From contig CAZPXH010000011.1 of NCBI GenBank assembly GCA_964591085.1, positions 1 through 64,000 on the forward strand: a stretch of DNA of 64,000 bases, in the 5' to 3' direction. This DNA is from CAZPXH01 sp964591085. GTDB taxonomy: Bacteria; Spirochaetota; Spirochaetia; DSM-27196; CAZPXH01. Both the position numbers and the translations under genes were made by a program. Of this stretch, positions 43,406 to 52,334 are shown in pieces (positions within the stretch are counted from its first letter, which is position 1; each line of letters starts with the position of its first letter). The notes beneath the pieces are model-generated. The model made no database searches. It saw nothing but the letters and a program-made list of their open reading frames with translations, and was not told where the DNA came from.

Positions 43406-44470
43406 ATGGAAATCGCGGCACTGGTATCCGGCGGAGTAGATTCTGCGCTTGCACTGGCAAGAGCCGTGGACGAGTTTGGCGCTGGAGCCATCACAGCCTA
43501 CTACCTCAAGATCTGGCTGGAAGATGATGGAGCCGGGCCCGGGGAATGTCCCTGGGAGGAGGACCTTGGCTTTGCCCGCGCGGTCTGCAGTCAGCTCGGC
43601 GTGCCCCTGGAGATCATTCCGCTGCAGCGGCAGTACCACGAACTGGTAATCCGGGAAACCATCGCTGTCCTCCGTGCGGGGGGAACGCCAAGTCCGGACA
43701 TCTGGTGCAATTCCCGGGTGAAGTTCCGCGCCTTCCTGGACGCCATTGGGGACTCGACCGATCTGGTTGTCACCGGACACTACGCTCGGAGCTCGGGTGA
43801 CGGAAGGCTCTGGACCGCTCCTGACCCGGTCAAGGATCAGACCTACTTCCTTTCCGGCCTGAGCGCGGCCCAGGTCGCGAAAGTCCGCTTCCCCGTTGGG
43901 GATCTTCCCAAACACCGGGTCCGCTCGCTTGCTCGGGAGCGCGGACTTGCGCCCATGGAGCGTCCGGACAGCCAGGGCATTTGTTTTTTGGGCACCATGC
44001 GCTTCACGGACTTTGTTGACTTCCACCTGGGAGAGGAGCCTGGCCCGATTGAGAACGCGGAGACCGGCGAAGCGCTGGGAGAGCACCGCGGAATCTGGTA
44101 CTACACCATCGGGCAGCGCACCGGGCTTGGCCTTGCCGGCGGCCCCTGGTACGTGGCGGCAAAGGACCCCGAGCGGAACGCGGTTCGGGTAGTTCACGCA
44201 GATGCTGCAGAGCAGGCGGGGTTCCGGCGAATAACCCTGGAGCAGCCTCACTGGCTCTCCGGGCAGGCCCCGGAGCCGGCAGCCTTCGCCCATCTCCGTG
44301 TGAAGCTCCGCCACGGTCCACATCGCTTCCGTGGATCACTTGCCCTGGGTCCTGCAGAATCCGTGCTCACCATCGATTCGCCTGACCGCGGGATCGCCCC
44401 GGGCCAGTTCGCCGTGTTCTATGCCGGAGACGAGTGCCTGGGGAACGCCGTAATCCTGGGGGCCGCGTGA
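43406..44470 (+). CDS. mnmA: tRNA-specific 2-thiouridylase MnmA
   Basis: A 354-residue enzyme that installs the 2-thio group on U34 of tRNA-Lys, Glu and Gln. It has the PP-loop ALVSGGVDSALAL at the N-terminus, nucleophilic Cys101 in SPDIWCNSRVKF, a DPVKDQTYFLSGL segment and Cys193 in DSQGICFLG. The C-terminal barrel begins near GIWYYTIGQRTGLGLAGGPWYV. The ATG at 43406 is chosen because PP-loop proteins start only a few residues before SGGVDS; earlier codons reach back toward the mvaS promoter region. Sulfur would come from a cysteine desulfurase relay, and the SufE gene at 48277 could contribute. The dusA stop/start overlap (TGATG) couples it to the next gene. Confidence 0.95.
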   Translation: MEIAALVSGGVDSALALARAVDEFGAGAITAYYLKIWLEDDGAGPGECPWEEDLGFARAVCSQLGVPLEIIPLQRQYHELVIRETIAVLRAGGTPSPDIWCNSRVKFRAFLDAIGDSTDLVVTGHYARSSGDGRLWTAPDPVKDQTYFLSGLSAAQVAKVRFPVGDLPKHRVRSLARERGLAPMERPDSQGICFLGTMRFTDFVDFHLGEEPGPIENAETGEALGEHRGIWYYTIGQRTGLGLAGGPWYVAAKDPERNAVRVVHADAAEQAGFRRITLEQPHWLSGQAPEPAAFAHLRVKLRHGPHRFRGSLALGPAESVLTIDSPDRGIAPGQFAVFYAGDECLGNAVILGAA

Positions 44471-45471
44471 TGCTTCCGGTTGTTCCCCTCTCCGTTGCGC
44501 CCATGATGGAGCGCACGGACCGGCACTTCCGCTTCCTTCTCCGCCAAATCACCCGGCATACCCTGCTGTACACCGAGATGGTGACCACGGGCGCCATCCT
44601 GCACGGAGATCGGTCCCGTTTCCTGGACTTCAATGCGATTGAGCATCCGCTGGTCCTGCAGCTTGGTGGGGACAATCCGGCGGAGCTTTCGAAGTGCGTG
44701 CGCATCGGTACCGAGTGGGGATACGACGGGTTCAACCTCAACGTTGGGTGCCCGAGTGACCGGGTGCAGCACGCCAACTTCGGCGCATGCCTGATGGCGC
44801 AGCCGGGCCTCGTCGCGGAGCTTTACCGGGCGATGGCCGAATCCACGGACCGGCCTGTAAGCGTGAAGCACCGGATTGGCATTGATGGCCTGGAGTCGCG
44901 GGATGACCTTGCGCGATTTGTGGAGACGGTTGCTGCCGCCGGTTGCCGCTTTTTCACCATCCACGCGCGCATTGCCATTCTGGCAGGGCTGAACCCCAAG
45001 CAGAACCGGAACATCCCGCCCCTGCGCTACCATGATGTCTACTGGATCCGGGAGCGCTTCCCGGAGCTGGCTGTTGAGATCAACGGCGGCTTTCGGAGCA
45101 TGGATGCGGTGGAGCAGGCGCTGGAGCGGGTAGATGCCGTCATGATCGGGCGCCTCGCGTGGGACCAGCCCTGGACTCTGGCCGCGGCTGATGCGCGCCT
45201 CTTTGGCGACCCGCATCCAGGTCCGGATCGGATGGAGATCCTGCATACCATGATCCGTTACTTCCAGGAGCAGGAGGCTGTGGGCCGCGCGAGGCGCTCG
45301 GACGCAACCCATCTCCTGGAGCTCTTCTCCGGGGAACCCGGTGCCAGGCGCTGGCGCCGCGCCATCAGCGAGAGCCGCGCGGACACGGCTGCAGGGGTGC
45401 TTGCGGACGCGCTGCCCTTTGCGCCGCCCATCACATCCGGTGCGGCCACCGCATCAGTGGCCGGCGGCTGA
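44470..45471 (+). CDS. dusA: tRNA-dihydrouridine synthase, DusA type
   Basis: A 333-residue FMN enzyme reducing uridines in the tRNA D loop. Catalytic Cys94 lies in NLNVGCPSDRVQ. FMN and RNA contacts include SVAPMMERTDRHFR, VLQLGGDNP, VSVKHRIGID, FTIHAR and EINGGFRSMDA...VMIGRLAW. DusA members differ from DusB/C by the APMMERTDR start and the VKHRIG segment, as seen here. The ATG at 44470 shares a base with the mnmA stop. The following methyltransferase gene overlaps by 32 bp. A second Dus-family gene lies at 47279, so the cell has at least two. Confidence 0.93.
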   Translation: MLPVVPLSVAPMMERTDRHFRFLLRQITRHTLLYTEMVTTGAILHGDRSRFLDFNAIEHPLVLQLGGDNPAELSKCVRIGTEWGYDGFNLNVGCPSDRVQHANFGACLMAQPGLVAELYRAMAESTDRPVSVKHRIGIDGLESRDDLARFVETVAAAGCRFFTIHARIAILAGLNPKQNRNIPPLRYHDVYWIRERFPELAVEINGGFRSMDAVEQALERVDAVMIGRLAWDQPWTLAAADARLFGDPHPGPDRMEILHTMIRYFQEQEAVGRARRSDATHLLELFSGEPGARRWRRAISESRADTAAGVLADALPFAPPITSGAATASVAGG

Positions 45472-46306
45472 GGCCGAACCGCTGCTCCACCGGCTTACCC
45501 CTCAGGTCCAGTCATGGCTCTCCGATTCCCCCTGGGGACCGCATTCGCCGCGTCTCCTGGACTTTGGCTGCGGAAGCGCGGAGTTCACCCGCCCGGTTGC
45601 GGAGCATCTGCTGCCTTCGGCCATCTATCTTGTGGACCTTGACCCGGTCTCACTCTCCGAGGCACGGGACGAGCTCTCCGCGGTTCCCGGCGCACCGGAG
45701 CCGCTGTGTGCCCCTTCGCTGGAGGAGCTGGCGGTGGCCTCCGCCGGCCCGGATCCCGAGCCGCCCACGCTTCCGCCGGTGGATCTGCTCCTGACGTCAG
45801 ACGTGTTGCATCACCTTGACGCCCCGGCAACCGTGCTCAGCAGGCTTCTGCTCCTCCTGTCGCCCGGTGGCATGCTGATCCTGCGCGAGCTGCGCCCGGA
45901 GGCGGACCCGGAAAGCCCGCGGGGACTGATGTGCCGCCTCCACGAGCTCAAGGCTTCCGTGGACCGCTACTGCGGCCTGGCGCACGGCCCGCTCCTGCCC
46001 GACATAGCGGTGGAGGAGATCATCGGCACCGCGATGCGGCAGGCTGCCGCGAGCGGCGCGCAGACGGTCCTCGCGGATTCCGGGGTGGAGCGCGGGCAGA
46101 CGTCCGGGGGCGAGCCCGGAGACTTGCTGCACAATTCGCAGGTGGATGACTACCTGGCCGTGATGGACCGGTATCTTGAGCACGCGGCCGGAAGCAGTGA
46201 CTTTGGGGTGCTGCGAAAGGAACTTGCCCGCATCGGGGAGAAAGCGGTCTGCTACGGTCTGGCGCCCCTCGATGTTGCCGTGTACCGTTTGCAGTGCAGT
46301 GTCTGA
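45440..46306 (+). CDS. class I SAM-dependent methyltransferase
   Basis: A ~288-residue Rossmann-fold methyltransferase. Motif I is RLLDFGCGSAEFTRPVAE, the acidic residue at strand 2 is in IYLVDLDPVSL, motif IV-like VDLLLTSDVLHHLDAP follows, then LLSPGGMLILREL. The C-terminal third (LADSGVERGQTSGGEPGDLL, HNSQVDDYLAVMDRYLEHA) is not recognised and may bind substrate. The substrate is unknown. Placement in a tRNA-modification operon hints at RNA or a small molecule but proves nothing. The start is assigned to a GTG at 45440, inside dusA, because the frame is closed to better starts nearby. The next gene overlaps by 8 bp. Confidence 0.72.
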   Translation: MRPPHQWPAAEAEPLLHRLTPQVQSWLSDSPWGPHSPRLLDFGCGSAEFTRPVAEHLLPSAIYLVDLDPVSLSEARDELSAVPGAPEPLCAPSLEELAVASAGPDPEPPTLPPVDLLLTSDVLHHLDAPATVLSRLLLLLSPGGMLILRELRPEADPESPRGLMCRLHELKASVDRYCGLAHGPLLPDIAVEEIIGTAMRQAAASGAQTVLADSGVERGQTSGGEPGDLLHNSQVDDYLAVMDRYLEHAAGSSDFGVLRKELARIGEKAVCYGLAPLDVAVYRLQCSV

Positions 46307-47273
46307 ACCCAGTCACACCGGCCCAACCCAGCTCATTGATCCCCAGCGCGCGCGCTATCTCCGCCAGACAGCGGCAGTGGCAATTGTGTGCAACGTGCTG
46401 CTGGGCGCGTCCAAGACCGGGTTCGGCTTCCTGGGCAACAGCCTGGCGGTTGTCGCGGACGGGCTGGACTCGCTTTCCGACATTGTGACCTTCACCATCA
46501 CCTGGGGCGCCGCCGTCCTGCTGATGCGCCCCCCCAGCGCCCGCTTCCCCTACGGCCACCGCCGAGCCGAAACCGTTGCCACCAGGATCCTGTCCTTCCT
46601 CATGGTCTTTGTGGGTGCGCAACTGCTGGTGGCAACGGTGCAGCGCCTGTTCTCAAGCGCTCAGCCGCCGGTACCCGAGACCTATACCGTCACCGTTTCG
46701 GCCGTGAGCATGGCTGTGAAGCTTGGCCTTGCACTGTTTGTGGCGGAGCGGGGAAGGCGGATAGACAGCGATCTGCTGCGCGCGGGCGCCCGAAACATGC
46801 GCGCGGACTTCCTGGTGAGCGCTGCGGTGCTCTTTGGCCTCCTGATCTCCCGCTTCCGTGGTCTGGGAATTCTGGACACGGCTACCGCCGCGGCGGTGAG
46901 TCTGTGGATCATTCGCAGCGGATTCCAGGTTTTCCGGGAGACCAACGCGGAAATCATGGATGCCTTCCACGACCGCGCAACCTACTACCAACTGTTTGAA
47001 GCCATTGAGGGAATTCCCGGGGTCCACAATCCCCACCGCGCGCGAATCCGCAAGCTCGCCAACCTCCTGATGATAGACGTGGACATTGAAGTTGCTGGCG
47101 AGCGCACCGTTGACCAGGCACATGACCTGGCCGTGGCCTGCGAGTCGGCGATCCGGCAGCGGATTCCGCGGGTCTACGACATCATGGTCCACGTTGAACC
47201 CCTGGGGAACGACGAGCAGGATGAACGCTTTGGTGTGAACCGGGACAATCTGGAAGCCGATCAGGGAAGCTGA
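46299..47273 (+). CDS. cation diffusion facilitator family transporter
   Basis: A 324-residue CDF protein with six predicted helices and a C-terminal cytosolic ferredoxin-like domain (~220-310: RIRKLANLLMIDVDIEVAGERTVDQAHD). The first metal-site helix reads SLAVVADGLDSLSDIVTFTI with the DxxxD-type pair. The fifth-helix motif is NMRADFLVSAAVL, where the usual HxxxD is replaced by an RAD form. A GHRRAETVATR loop follows helix 3, as in the family. Such proteins export Zn2+, Fe2+ or Mn2+ by H+ antiport, and the altered second half-site makes the metal uncertain. The GTG at 46299 overlaps the methyltransferase stop by 8 bp. Confidence 0.85.
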   Translation: MSEPSHTGPTQLIDPQRARYLRQTAAVAIVCNVLLGASKTGFGFLGNSLAVVADGLDSLSDIVTFTITWGAAVLLMRPPSARFPYGHRRAETVATRILSFLMVFVGAQLLVATVQRLFSSAQPPVPETYTVTVSAVSMAVKLGLALFVAERGRRIDSDLLRAGARNMRADFLVSAAVLFGLLISRFRGLGILDTATAAAVSLWIIRSGFQVFRETNAEIMDAFHDRATYYQLFEAIEGIPGVHNPHRARIRKLANLLMIDVDIEVAGERTVDQAHDLAVACESAIRQRIPRVYDIMVHVEPLGNDEQDERFGVNRDNLEADQGS

Positions 47274-47278
47274 AGGGC

Positions 47279-48280
47279 ATGTCCCCGCTGTACGCAGAGC
47301 TGCCGCGGCCATTTCTGGCCCTGGCTCCCATGGAAGATGTCACCGATCCCGTGTTCCGGTCCCTGGTCAGCCGCGCCGCGGCACCGGACCTGCTGTTCAG
47401 CGAGTTCACCTCCGCCGCCGGGATCGTAGCGGACAGACCCACCGTGGTGCGTCGTCTCCGGCAGGAGCCGGGCCTCCCACCCCTGGTGGTGCAGATCTGG
47501 GGAAACGATCCCGAAACCAACGCCAATGCGGTGCGGATGCTGCGCCGGCGGGGCGTCCAAGCGATAGACATCAATATGGGATGCCCCCAGCCAAAAATCA
47601 CCCGCAAGGGGCGCTGTGCCGCCCTCATCCGGCAGCCGGAGCTTGCAAGCGCGATTGTGCGGGCGGTCACTCAGGCGGCGCGGGAGCCGGCGGTGGAGCC
47701 GCCGATGGCGGTGAGCGTGAAGACCCGCATCGGGTTCTCAGAGCCCGCGCCCCATGCCTGGCTCGGACTGCTGTTGGACCTGGACTTGGACGCCTTGCAC
47801 GTGCATTTCCGTACCGTTTCCGACATGAGCGAGGTGCCCGCCCGCTGGGAGTTTGCCGATGTGCTACTGGAGCTCCGGGACCGGCTCAACCCACGGACCG
47901 CGGTGACGGGGAACGGGGATATTCTGGATTCGGACCACGCTGTGGTTCTGCACGCCCGCTACGGACTGGACGGTTACCTCATCGGCCGGGGAATCTTTGC
48001 CAGCCCCTGGGCATTTGCGCCTGGCGCCCAATCTCGCTCACCGGAGGAGCGCATTCGCTTTGCCCTTGCCCACACAAACGCGCACAAGGATTTCTATCCC
48101 GGGACTCGCTCCTTCCCCGTGCTGAAGAAGTTCTACAAGGCGTGGGCGGACTGCTTTGTAGGTGCAAAGGCGCTGCGGGACGCGCTGATGGACGCCGACT
48201 CGCACGAGGAGGCGGAGCAGCTGCTTGTCAGGGCACTGGAGTTGACCGCTGGCCGCGCTGTTTCTACCCTGCAGGCGTGA
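47279..48280 (+). CDS. tRNA-dihydrouridine synthase family protein (DusB/C-like)
   Basis: A 333-residue FMN TIM-barrel enzyme. It opens LALAPMEDVTDPVFR, has VVQIWGNDPE, catalytic Cys102 in DINMGCPQPKI, and phosphate-binding GYLIGRGIFASPW near the C-terminus. Two family positions differ: the GAGAALM loop after the Cys reads GRCAALIRQP, and the HGRTR motif reads HVHFRTVSD. The change HGR to HFR is unusual and could alter tRNA target. The ATG at 47279 is 5 bp after the CDF stop, with GAAGGG upstream. Its stop overlaps the SufE gene by 4 bp (GTGA). Confidence 0.85.
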   Translation: MSPLYAELPRPFLALAPMEDVTDPVFRSLVSRAAAPDLLFSEFTSAAGIVADRPTVVRRLRQEPGLPPLVVQIWGNDPETNANAVRMLRRRGVQAIDINMGCPQPKITRKGRCAALIRQPELASAIVRAVTQAAREPAVEPPMAVSVKTRIGFSEPAPHAWLGLLLDLDLDALHVHFRTVSDMSEVPARWEFADVLLELRDRLNPRTAVTGNGDILDSDHAVVLHARYGLDGYLIGRGIFASPWAFAPGAQSRSPEERIRFALAHTNAHKDFYPGTRSFPVLKKFYKAWADCFVGAKALRDALMDADSHEEAEQLLVRALELTAGRAVSTLQA

Positions 48281-48732
48281 GCGAACAGAGCATCGCATTC
48301 AGCCGGGAATATCTGGCGGAGATGAGCACCGAGCTCAACAGCCTCGCGGAGCTGGACGTGATGGAGATGTACCGGACCCTCAGCAATTTGGGGGATTCCA
48401 TGGAACCCTTTCCGGCCGATCGAATGGACCCGGAACACAAGGTTCCCGGCTGCATTTCCAATGTGTACATCCACTCGGAGTTGGAGGACGGGCGCATGCA
48501 CTACTGGGGAGCGTCCGAGTCCCACGTTGTACGCGGCTACGTTGCCATTCTGGTCCGTGCGCTGAGCGGCCTGCGGCCAGAGGAAGCCGCTTCCGATTCG
48601 CGGGATATCATTGAGGAGTTCGCCCGGACCACCAACATCCGCGCGAGCCTTACACCCAACCGCGCTAACGCGTTTGCCAACATCTACGGAATGATGATTG
48701 ACCAAGCCGCAAGCCTCACCCCGGCCGGCTGA
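48277..48732 (+). CDS. sufE: SufE family sulfur-acceptor protein
   Basis: A 151-residue SufE/CsdE-like protein. The sulfur-carrying Cys59 lies in HKVPGCISNVYIHSE, the family V-x-GC-x-S motif. The C-terminal region RGYVAILVRALSGLRPEE and NRANAFANIYGMM fits the fold. SufE takes sulfane sulfur from a SufS-type cysteine desulfurase and passes it on, and no sufS, sufB, sufC or sufD lies in the window. Being coupled to a Dus gene and close to mnmA suggests a supply of sulfur for tRNA thiolation, an inference. The GTG at 48277 overlaps the previous stop by 4 bp. Confidence 0.85.
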   Translation: MSEQSIAFSREYLAEMSTELNSLAELDVMEMYRTLSNLGDSMEPFPADRMDPEHKVPGCISNVYIHSELEDGRMHYWGASESHVVRGYVAILVRALSGLRPEEAASDSRDIIEEFARTTNIRASLTPNRANAFANIYGMMIDQAASLTPAG

Positions 48733-48798
48733 ACCTGAAGAAGCCGTGCAGCCCCGCAAGAAGCGGATCCGGCCCAAAACCACGGGTCACGGCAGCTG

Positions 48799-49683
48799 AT
48801 GTCGCAGCGGGGAGCGGAGCACGCGGCCGTCGTTCAGACGGCTGGGCGATTCCTGGAGCAGGAACCCTGGTACCTTCCCGTGGCAGACGAGGTCCAGATC
48901 TTTGAGTATGCCTACGCCGAACGAGTCCCGCTGCTCCTGAAAGGGCCCACCGGCTGCGGGAAGACTCGCTTTGTTGAGCATATGGCGTGGCGCCTCCAGC
49001 ATCGGCCGGAGGGGAGCCGCGCCGCGTCTACGAGCCTACCGGCGAGCGGCAATCTATACACTGTGGCCTGCCACGAGGACCTCACCGCCCGTGATCTGGT
49101 TGGCCGCTATATCCTGCGCGGTGGCGAGGCGGTGTGGGTGGATGGCCCGGCGTCCCTGGCGGTGAAGGACGGTGGGATCCTGTACCTGGACGAGATTGTG
49201 GAGGCGCGCAAGGACGTCACCGTTGTTCTGCATCCCCTCAGCGACTATCGCCGAATGCTGCCGGTGGAGCTGCGGGGAGAGACCATCGCTGCTCCGCCGT
49301 CATTCATGCTGGTTGTCAGTTACAACCCCGGTTACCAAAGCGTTCGCAAGAGCCTCAAGCCTTCCACCCGGCAGCGATTCATCTCCATAGCTTTTGGCTA
49401 TCCCCCGCCGGAGAAGGAAACTCGGATTGTGGCGGAAGAGGCTGGCGTGGACCCCGGCTTCGCCGAGCAGCTGGTCCGCCTTGCCGCCGATATCCGCCAG
49501 ATCGCGTCCGTGGACCTGGAGGAAGGCGTGAGCACGCGGAGCCTCATCCACGCCGGGCGGCTCATTCGGAGGGGTGTAGCGCCACGCCGCGCGTGCTCGT
49601 TAGCAATAGCGCAGGCGGTCAGCGATGAACCAGATGAGGTGTCCGCCGTGGATCTGATTGTGGACAAGGTGTTTGCCCGGTGA
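48799..49683 (+). CDS. MoxR-type AAA+ ATPase, NorQ/CbbQ-like
   Basis: A 294-residue AAA+ protein of the CbbQ/NirQ/NorQ branch. Walker A is LKGPTGCGKTRFVEHMAW, Walker B is GILYLDEIVEARKDV, sensor 1 is VVSYNPGYQS, and an arginine-finger region is KPSTRQRFISIAFGYP. The C-terminal lid contains EEGVSTRSLIHAGRLI. In known systems such ATPases work with a VWA protein to activate RuBisCO or nitric oxide reductase. Neither target is present here, so the client is unknown. Its stop overlaps the following VWA gene by 4 bp, showing that the two form a unit. The ATG at 48799 is preceded by weak GCAGC only. Confidence 0.85.
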   Translation: MSQRGAEHAAVVQTAGRFLEQEPWYLPVADEVQIFEYAYAERVPLLLKGPTGCGKTRFVEHMAWRLQHRPEGSRAASTSLPASGNLYTVACHEDLTARDLVGRYILRGGEAVWVDGPASLAVKDGGILYLDEIVEARKDVTVVLHPLSDYRRMLPVELRGETIAAPPSFMLVVSYNPGYQSVRKSLKPSTRQRFISIAFGYPPPEKETRIVAEEAGVDPGFAEQLVRLAADIRQIASVDLEEGVSTRSLIHAGRLIRRGVAPRRACSLAIAQAVSDEPDEVSAVDLIVDKVFAR

Positions 49684-52286
49684 AGCAGGGCTCCGGGAAC
49701 CGCCTGCAGGCCCGGAATCGGATTGCGTCAACATCGCCTGATCTGCTCCCCGTCTTTGATTCGGCGCTGGAAAGCCTTCCGCCCGGCATCCCGGATGCCC
49801 CGGCCGCGCGCTGGGCCCTTCGGCTTGCGCTGGCCTCCCGGCAGCAGTACATCAACGCAGCCGGGCTCACCCGCGTGGCGCTGGACCGAGGTGAGTTGGA
49901 GGTGTTTGGCGGCGTGCTTGCAGAGTGCAGCGCGCGGGACTTTCACTGCGGGCGCGTGCTGCTGAATCGCTATGGTTCCCTGCGTTTCCCGCTCTCACCA
50001 CTGTCGGACGGAATCGTGACCATGGTGGAAACCGGGGCGGCGGGGTCCGATTCTGCAGTACCGGTCCACCGGGCGCTGGACCAGGTGCTTGCTGCACGGG
50101 ACGGGGAAGTCGCGCTCCTGCTCCTGCCCCTGTGGACCGCTGTCATCAGGCGTGCGCCCCTGAGCTTTGCCGACGTGCTGGTTCTCCTGGGGCGACTGGC
50201 TCCTGGACAGCCACTCTCCCGGTTGCAGGCCTGGCTCGGCCGCGGGACGGATCTCCTGGAGAGCGGCCGCGTGGACGCAGGCCTGGCACACGTTCTGTTG
50301 CAGTCCCGGGAGAGTCGGGCCCTGTTCCTTCTGAGTTACGCGGTGTTGGATGACCTTCGGTCCGTGCTGCGCATCTACCTCGGCGGGCTTGCCGGCCGCA
50401 GCATGGATGTCCGCCCGCTGGATCCGGAGATCGGGCTGCATTCTCCCTGGACGGACGGTGCCACCATCCACCTACCGGCAAACCTCCGCGTCGGCCGCCG
50501 CCCGGAGGACAATGACCGGCACTACACAGCGCTTGGGGCCATACAGGCTGGCTTTGTCCGCCACGGGAGCCTGCAACTGGACGTTCCGGGCCTCAGCTTC
50601 CTCAACGAACTCAGGGACACCTTTGGCAGCGTCATCCCGGATGTCATGGATACCGTGCGCAGGCAGTGGGGGAGCCGGGTTCGGGGTGTGCGCGAGCGCG
50701 CTACCGGAGAGGTGGAGCTTCTGTTTCCGGCAGGTCGGGTGATCCGCGCGCTTGAGACCGAGCTGGAGCGCTTCTTCCTTCTGCTCCCGGCGCCATCTCT
50801 CGCCCGCGCCCTGTACGCGTGTTTTGAGCGCGTCCGGGTCATAGCCCTGCTTTCCCAGCGATACCCCGGGCTCGGGCGGGACATTCGGGAACTCCTGAAT
50901 GCCGGTCTCAGCGCGCTCCCGGCCCCCGATCAGTCCGCGCCCGAGCATGACCTGCAAGCCGAGCTCCGGCTGCTGCTGGACGCGCTTGCGCGGGAGGCGT
51001 GCGGTGCACGGGCGCTCCGCTCCGCCCGCTACGCGCCGCTCTCCGCGCTCCTTTCCGGTCCGCGCCGCGCAAGCGATCCTGCCGCAAGCGCCTGGGCCAC
51101 CTTTCGCTGTATTGCGCAGCTCTACCAGCGCTATCCCGTGGTTCCCTTTGCCATGACGGAGGACTGTGACGCCATTCTGGACCCGCTGCGCCTGGGAAGC
51201 CCGCAGCCGGAGCTGGCTGCCGCGGTGAGTCCCGGGCTTGTAACAATGCGCCCGGATCGCAGAGCAGCGACAACGCCCCTCCCGGCCGGGCAGGTGATTG
51301 ACGTCTCCCGGCTGTCTGAGCGGGAGCAGCGGTCCCGGAGCCAGGTCCGGGAAATCATGGGGCGGGAGCTCGGTCGTATCCGTCTGCCGGAGTTTGATCT
51401 GCGCAGTGGCCAGCTCCGGCCGGACCGGGTAACGGTCCACTTGGCCAGCCTCCCGGCGGCGGACCCCGCACCGATTGATCGCATTCTCCGGGATGAGCAG
51501 CAGACCGCTCGGCGCCTGCTCCGCCGCTTTGCCACCGTCCGGCCCGCGGAAATCAGCTTTCAGCGGAGACTCACCGACGGAAGTGAGATGCACACCGGAG
51601 ATCTGCTGGACTACCTCACGGACTTCCGCCGCGGGGGAATCCCGGACGAGCGGGTCTACCAGCACAAGCAGGTGAACACCCGGCAGATCGCAACGCTGGT
51701 TCTCCTGGACACCAGCTCTTCCACCGAGGAAGCGCTACGCCCAGGTGTTGGAACTCGGCGCGCGGAAATTTCGCAGGCTTCCGTTGCCCTGCTCGCCGCA
51801 GGCCTGCAGGCTGCCGGAGACAGCTTTGCGGTGTATCGCTACTTCAGCCTGGGGGCTCCGCGGGTGATAGTGCAACCGGTGAAAGCATTTGGGGAGCACT
51901 GGAACGGCGAGGCCCGCGGCCGCCTTGCCGCGTGCGAACCAATCGGTGGAAACCGGGACGGAGCTGCTATCCGCTACGCAACCCGGCTCCTGGCGGAGCG
52001 GGACGAGCGATACCGCCTGCTTCTTCTGGTCTCGGATGGCCTTCCGGCGGACGCCGGCTACGGGAGCAAGGATCCATCAGAACCCACCCGCTACGGACTT
52101 GCGGACACGGCCCACGCCGTCACCGAAGCGAGGCAGCGGGGAATTGTTCCGTTCTGCGTGACAGTTGCGGTGGATGGCCGTTCCTTCCTGCCGCGGATCT
52201 GGGGAAACAGGGGCTTTGCCCTGGTTGACCGGGTGGAACAGCTCCCCTCCCGCCTTGCACGCAGCTACCTGCGCCTGACGGCCTGA
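49680..52286 (+). CDS. VWA-domain protein, NorD/CbbO-like
   Basis: An 868-residue protein. Residues ~650-865 hold a von Willebrand factor A domain with MIDAS residues DTSSST (D-x-S-x-S), a Thr/Asp-containing region near GGNRDGAAIRYA, and VSDGLPAD. The first ~640 residues are alpha-helical and resemble the NorD/CbbO N-terminal region only loosely. They include a charged segment (EREQRSRSQVREIMGRELGRIRLPEFD) just before the VWA part. The GTG at 49680 overlaps the ATPase stop by 4 bp. In NorQ/NorD pairs the VWA protein recruits the ATPase to a metalloenzyme target. Here the target is not apparent. The large N-terminal extension is longer than in typical NorD. Confidence 0.82.
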   Translation: MKQGSGNRLQARNRIASTSPDLLPVFDSALESLPPGIPDAPAARWALRLALASRQQYINAAGLTRVALDRGELEVFGGVLAECSARDFHCGRVLLNRYGSLRFPLSPLSDGIVTMVETGAAGSDSAVPVHRALDQVLAARDGEVALLLLPLWTAVIRRAPLSFADVLVLLGRLAPGQPLSRLQAWLGRGTDLLESGRVDAGLAHVLLQSRESRALFLLSYAVLDDLRSVLRIYLGGLAGRSMDVRPLDPEIGLHSPWTDGATIHLPANLRVGRRPEDNDRHYTALGAIQAGFVRHGSLQLDVPGLSFLNELRDTFGSVIPDVMDTVRRQWGSRVRGVRERATGEVELLFPAGRVIRALETELERFFLLLPAPSLARALYACFERVRVIALLSQRYPGLGRDIRELLNAGLSALPAPDQSAPEHDLQAELRLLLDALAREACGARALRSARYAPLSALLSGPRRASDPAASAWATFRCIAQLYQRYPVVPFAMTEDCDAILDPLRLGSPQPELAAAVSPGLVTMRPDRRAATTPLPAGQVIDVSRLSEREQRSRSQVREIMGRELGRIRLPEFDLRSGQLRPDRVTVHLASLPAADPAPIDRILRDEQQTARRLLRRFATVRPAEISFQRRLTDGSEMHTGDLLDYLTDFRRGGIPDERVYQHKQVNTRQIATLVLLDTSSSTEEALRPGVGTRRAEISQASVALLAAGLQAAGDSFAVYRYFSLGAPRVIVQPVKAFGEHWNGEARGRLAACEPIGGNRDGAAIRYATRLLAERDERYRLLLLVSDGLPADAGYGSKDPSEPTRYGLADTAHAVTEARQRGIVPFCVTVAVDGRSFLPRIWGNRGFALVDRVEQLPSRLARSYLRLTA

Positions 52287-52334
52287 AGTCTTTCGGTCCG
52301 ATACAGGTGCATTCGGTCCATCTGCGGAACTTAA

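Noticed and set aside
43316..44323. Long antisense frame opposite mnmA
   Set aside because: MnmA on the plus strand has PP-loop and both Cys motifs; the antisense frame has no family features and reflects GC-rich codon bias.
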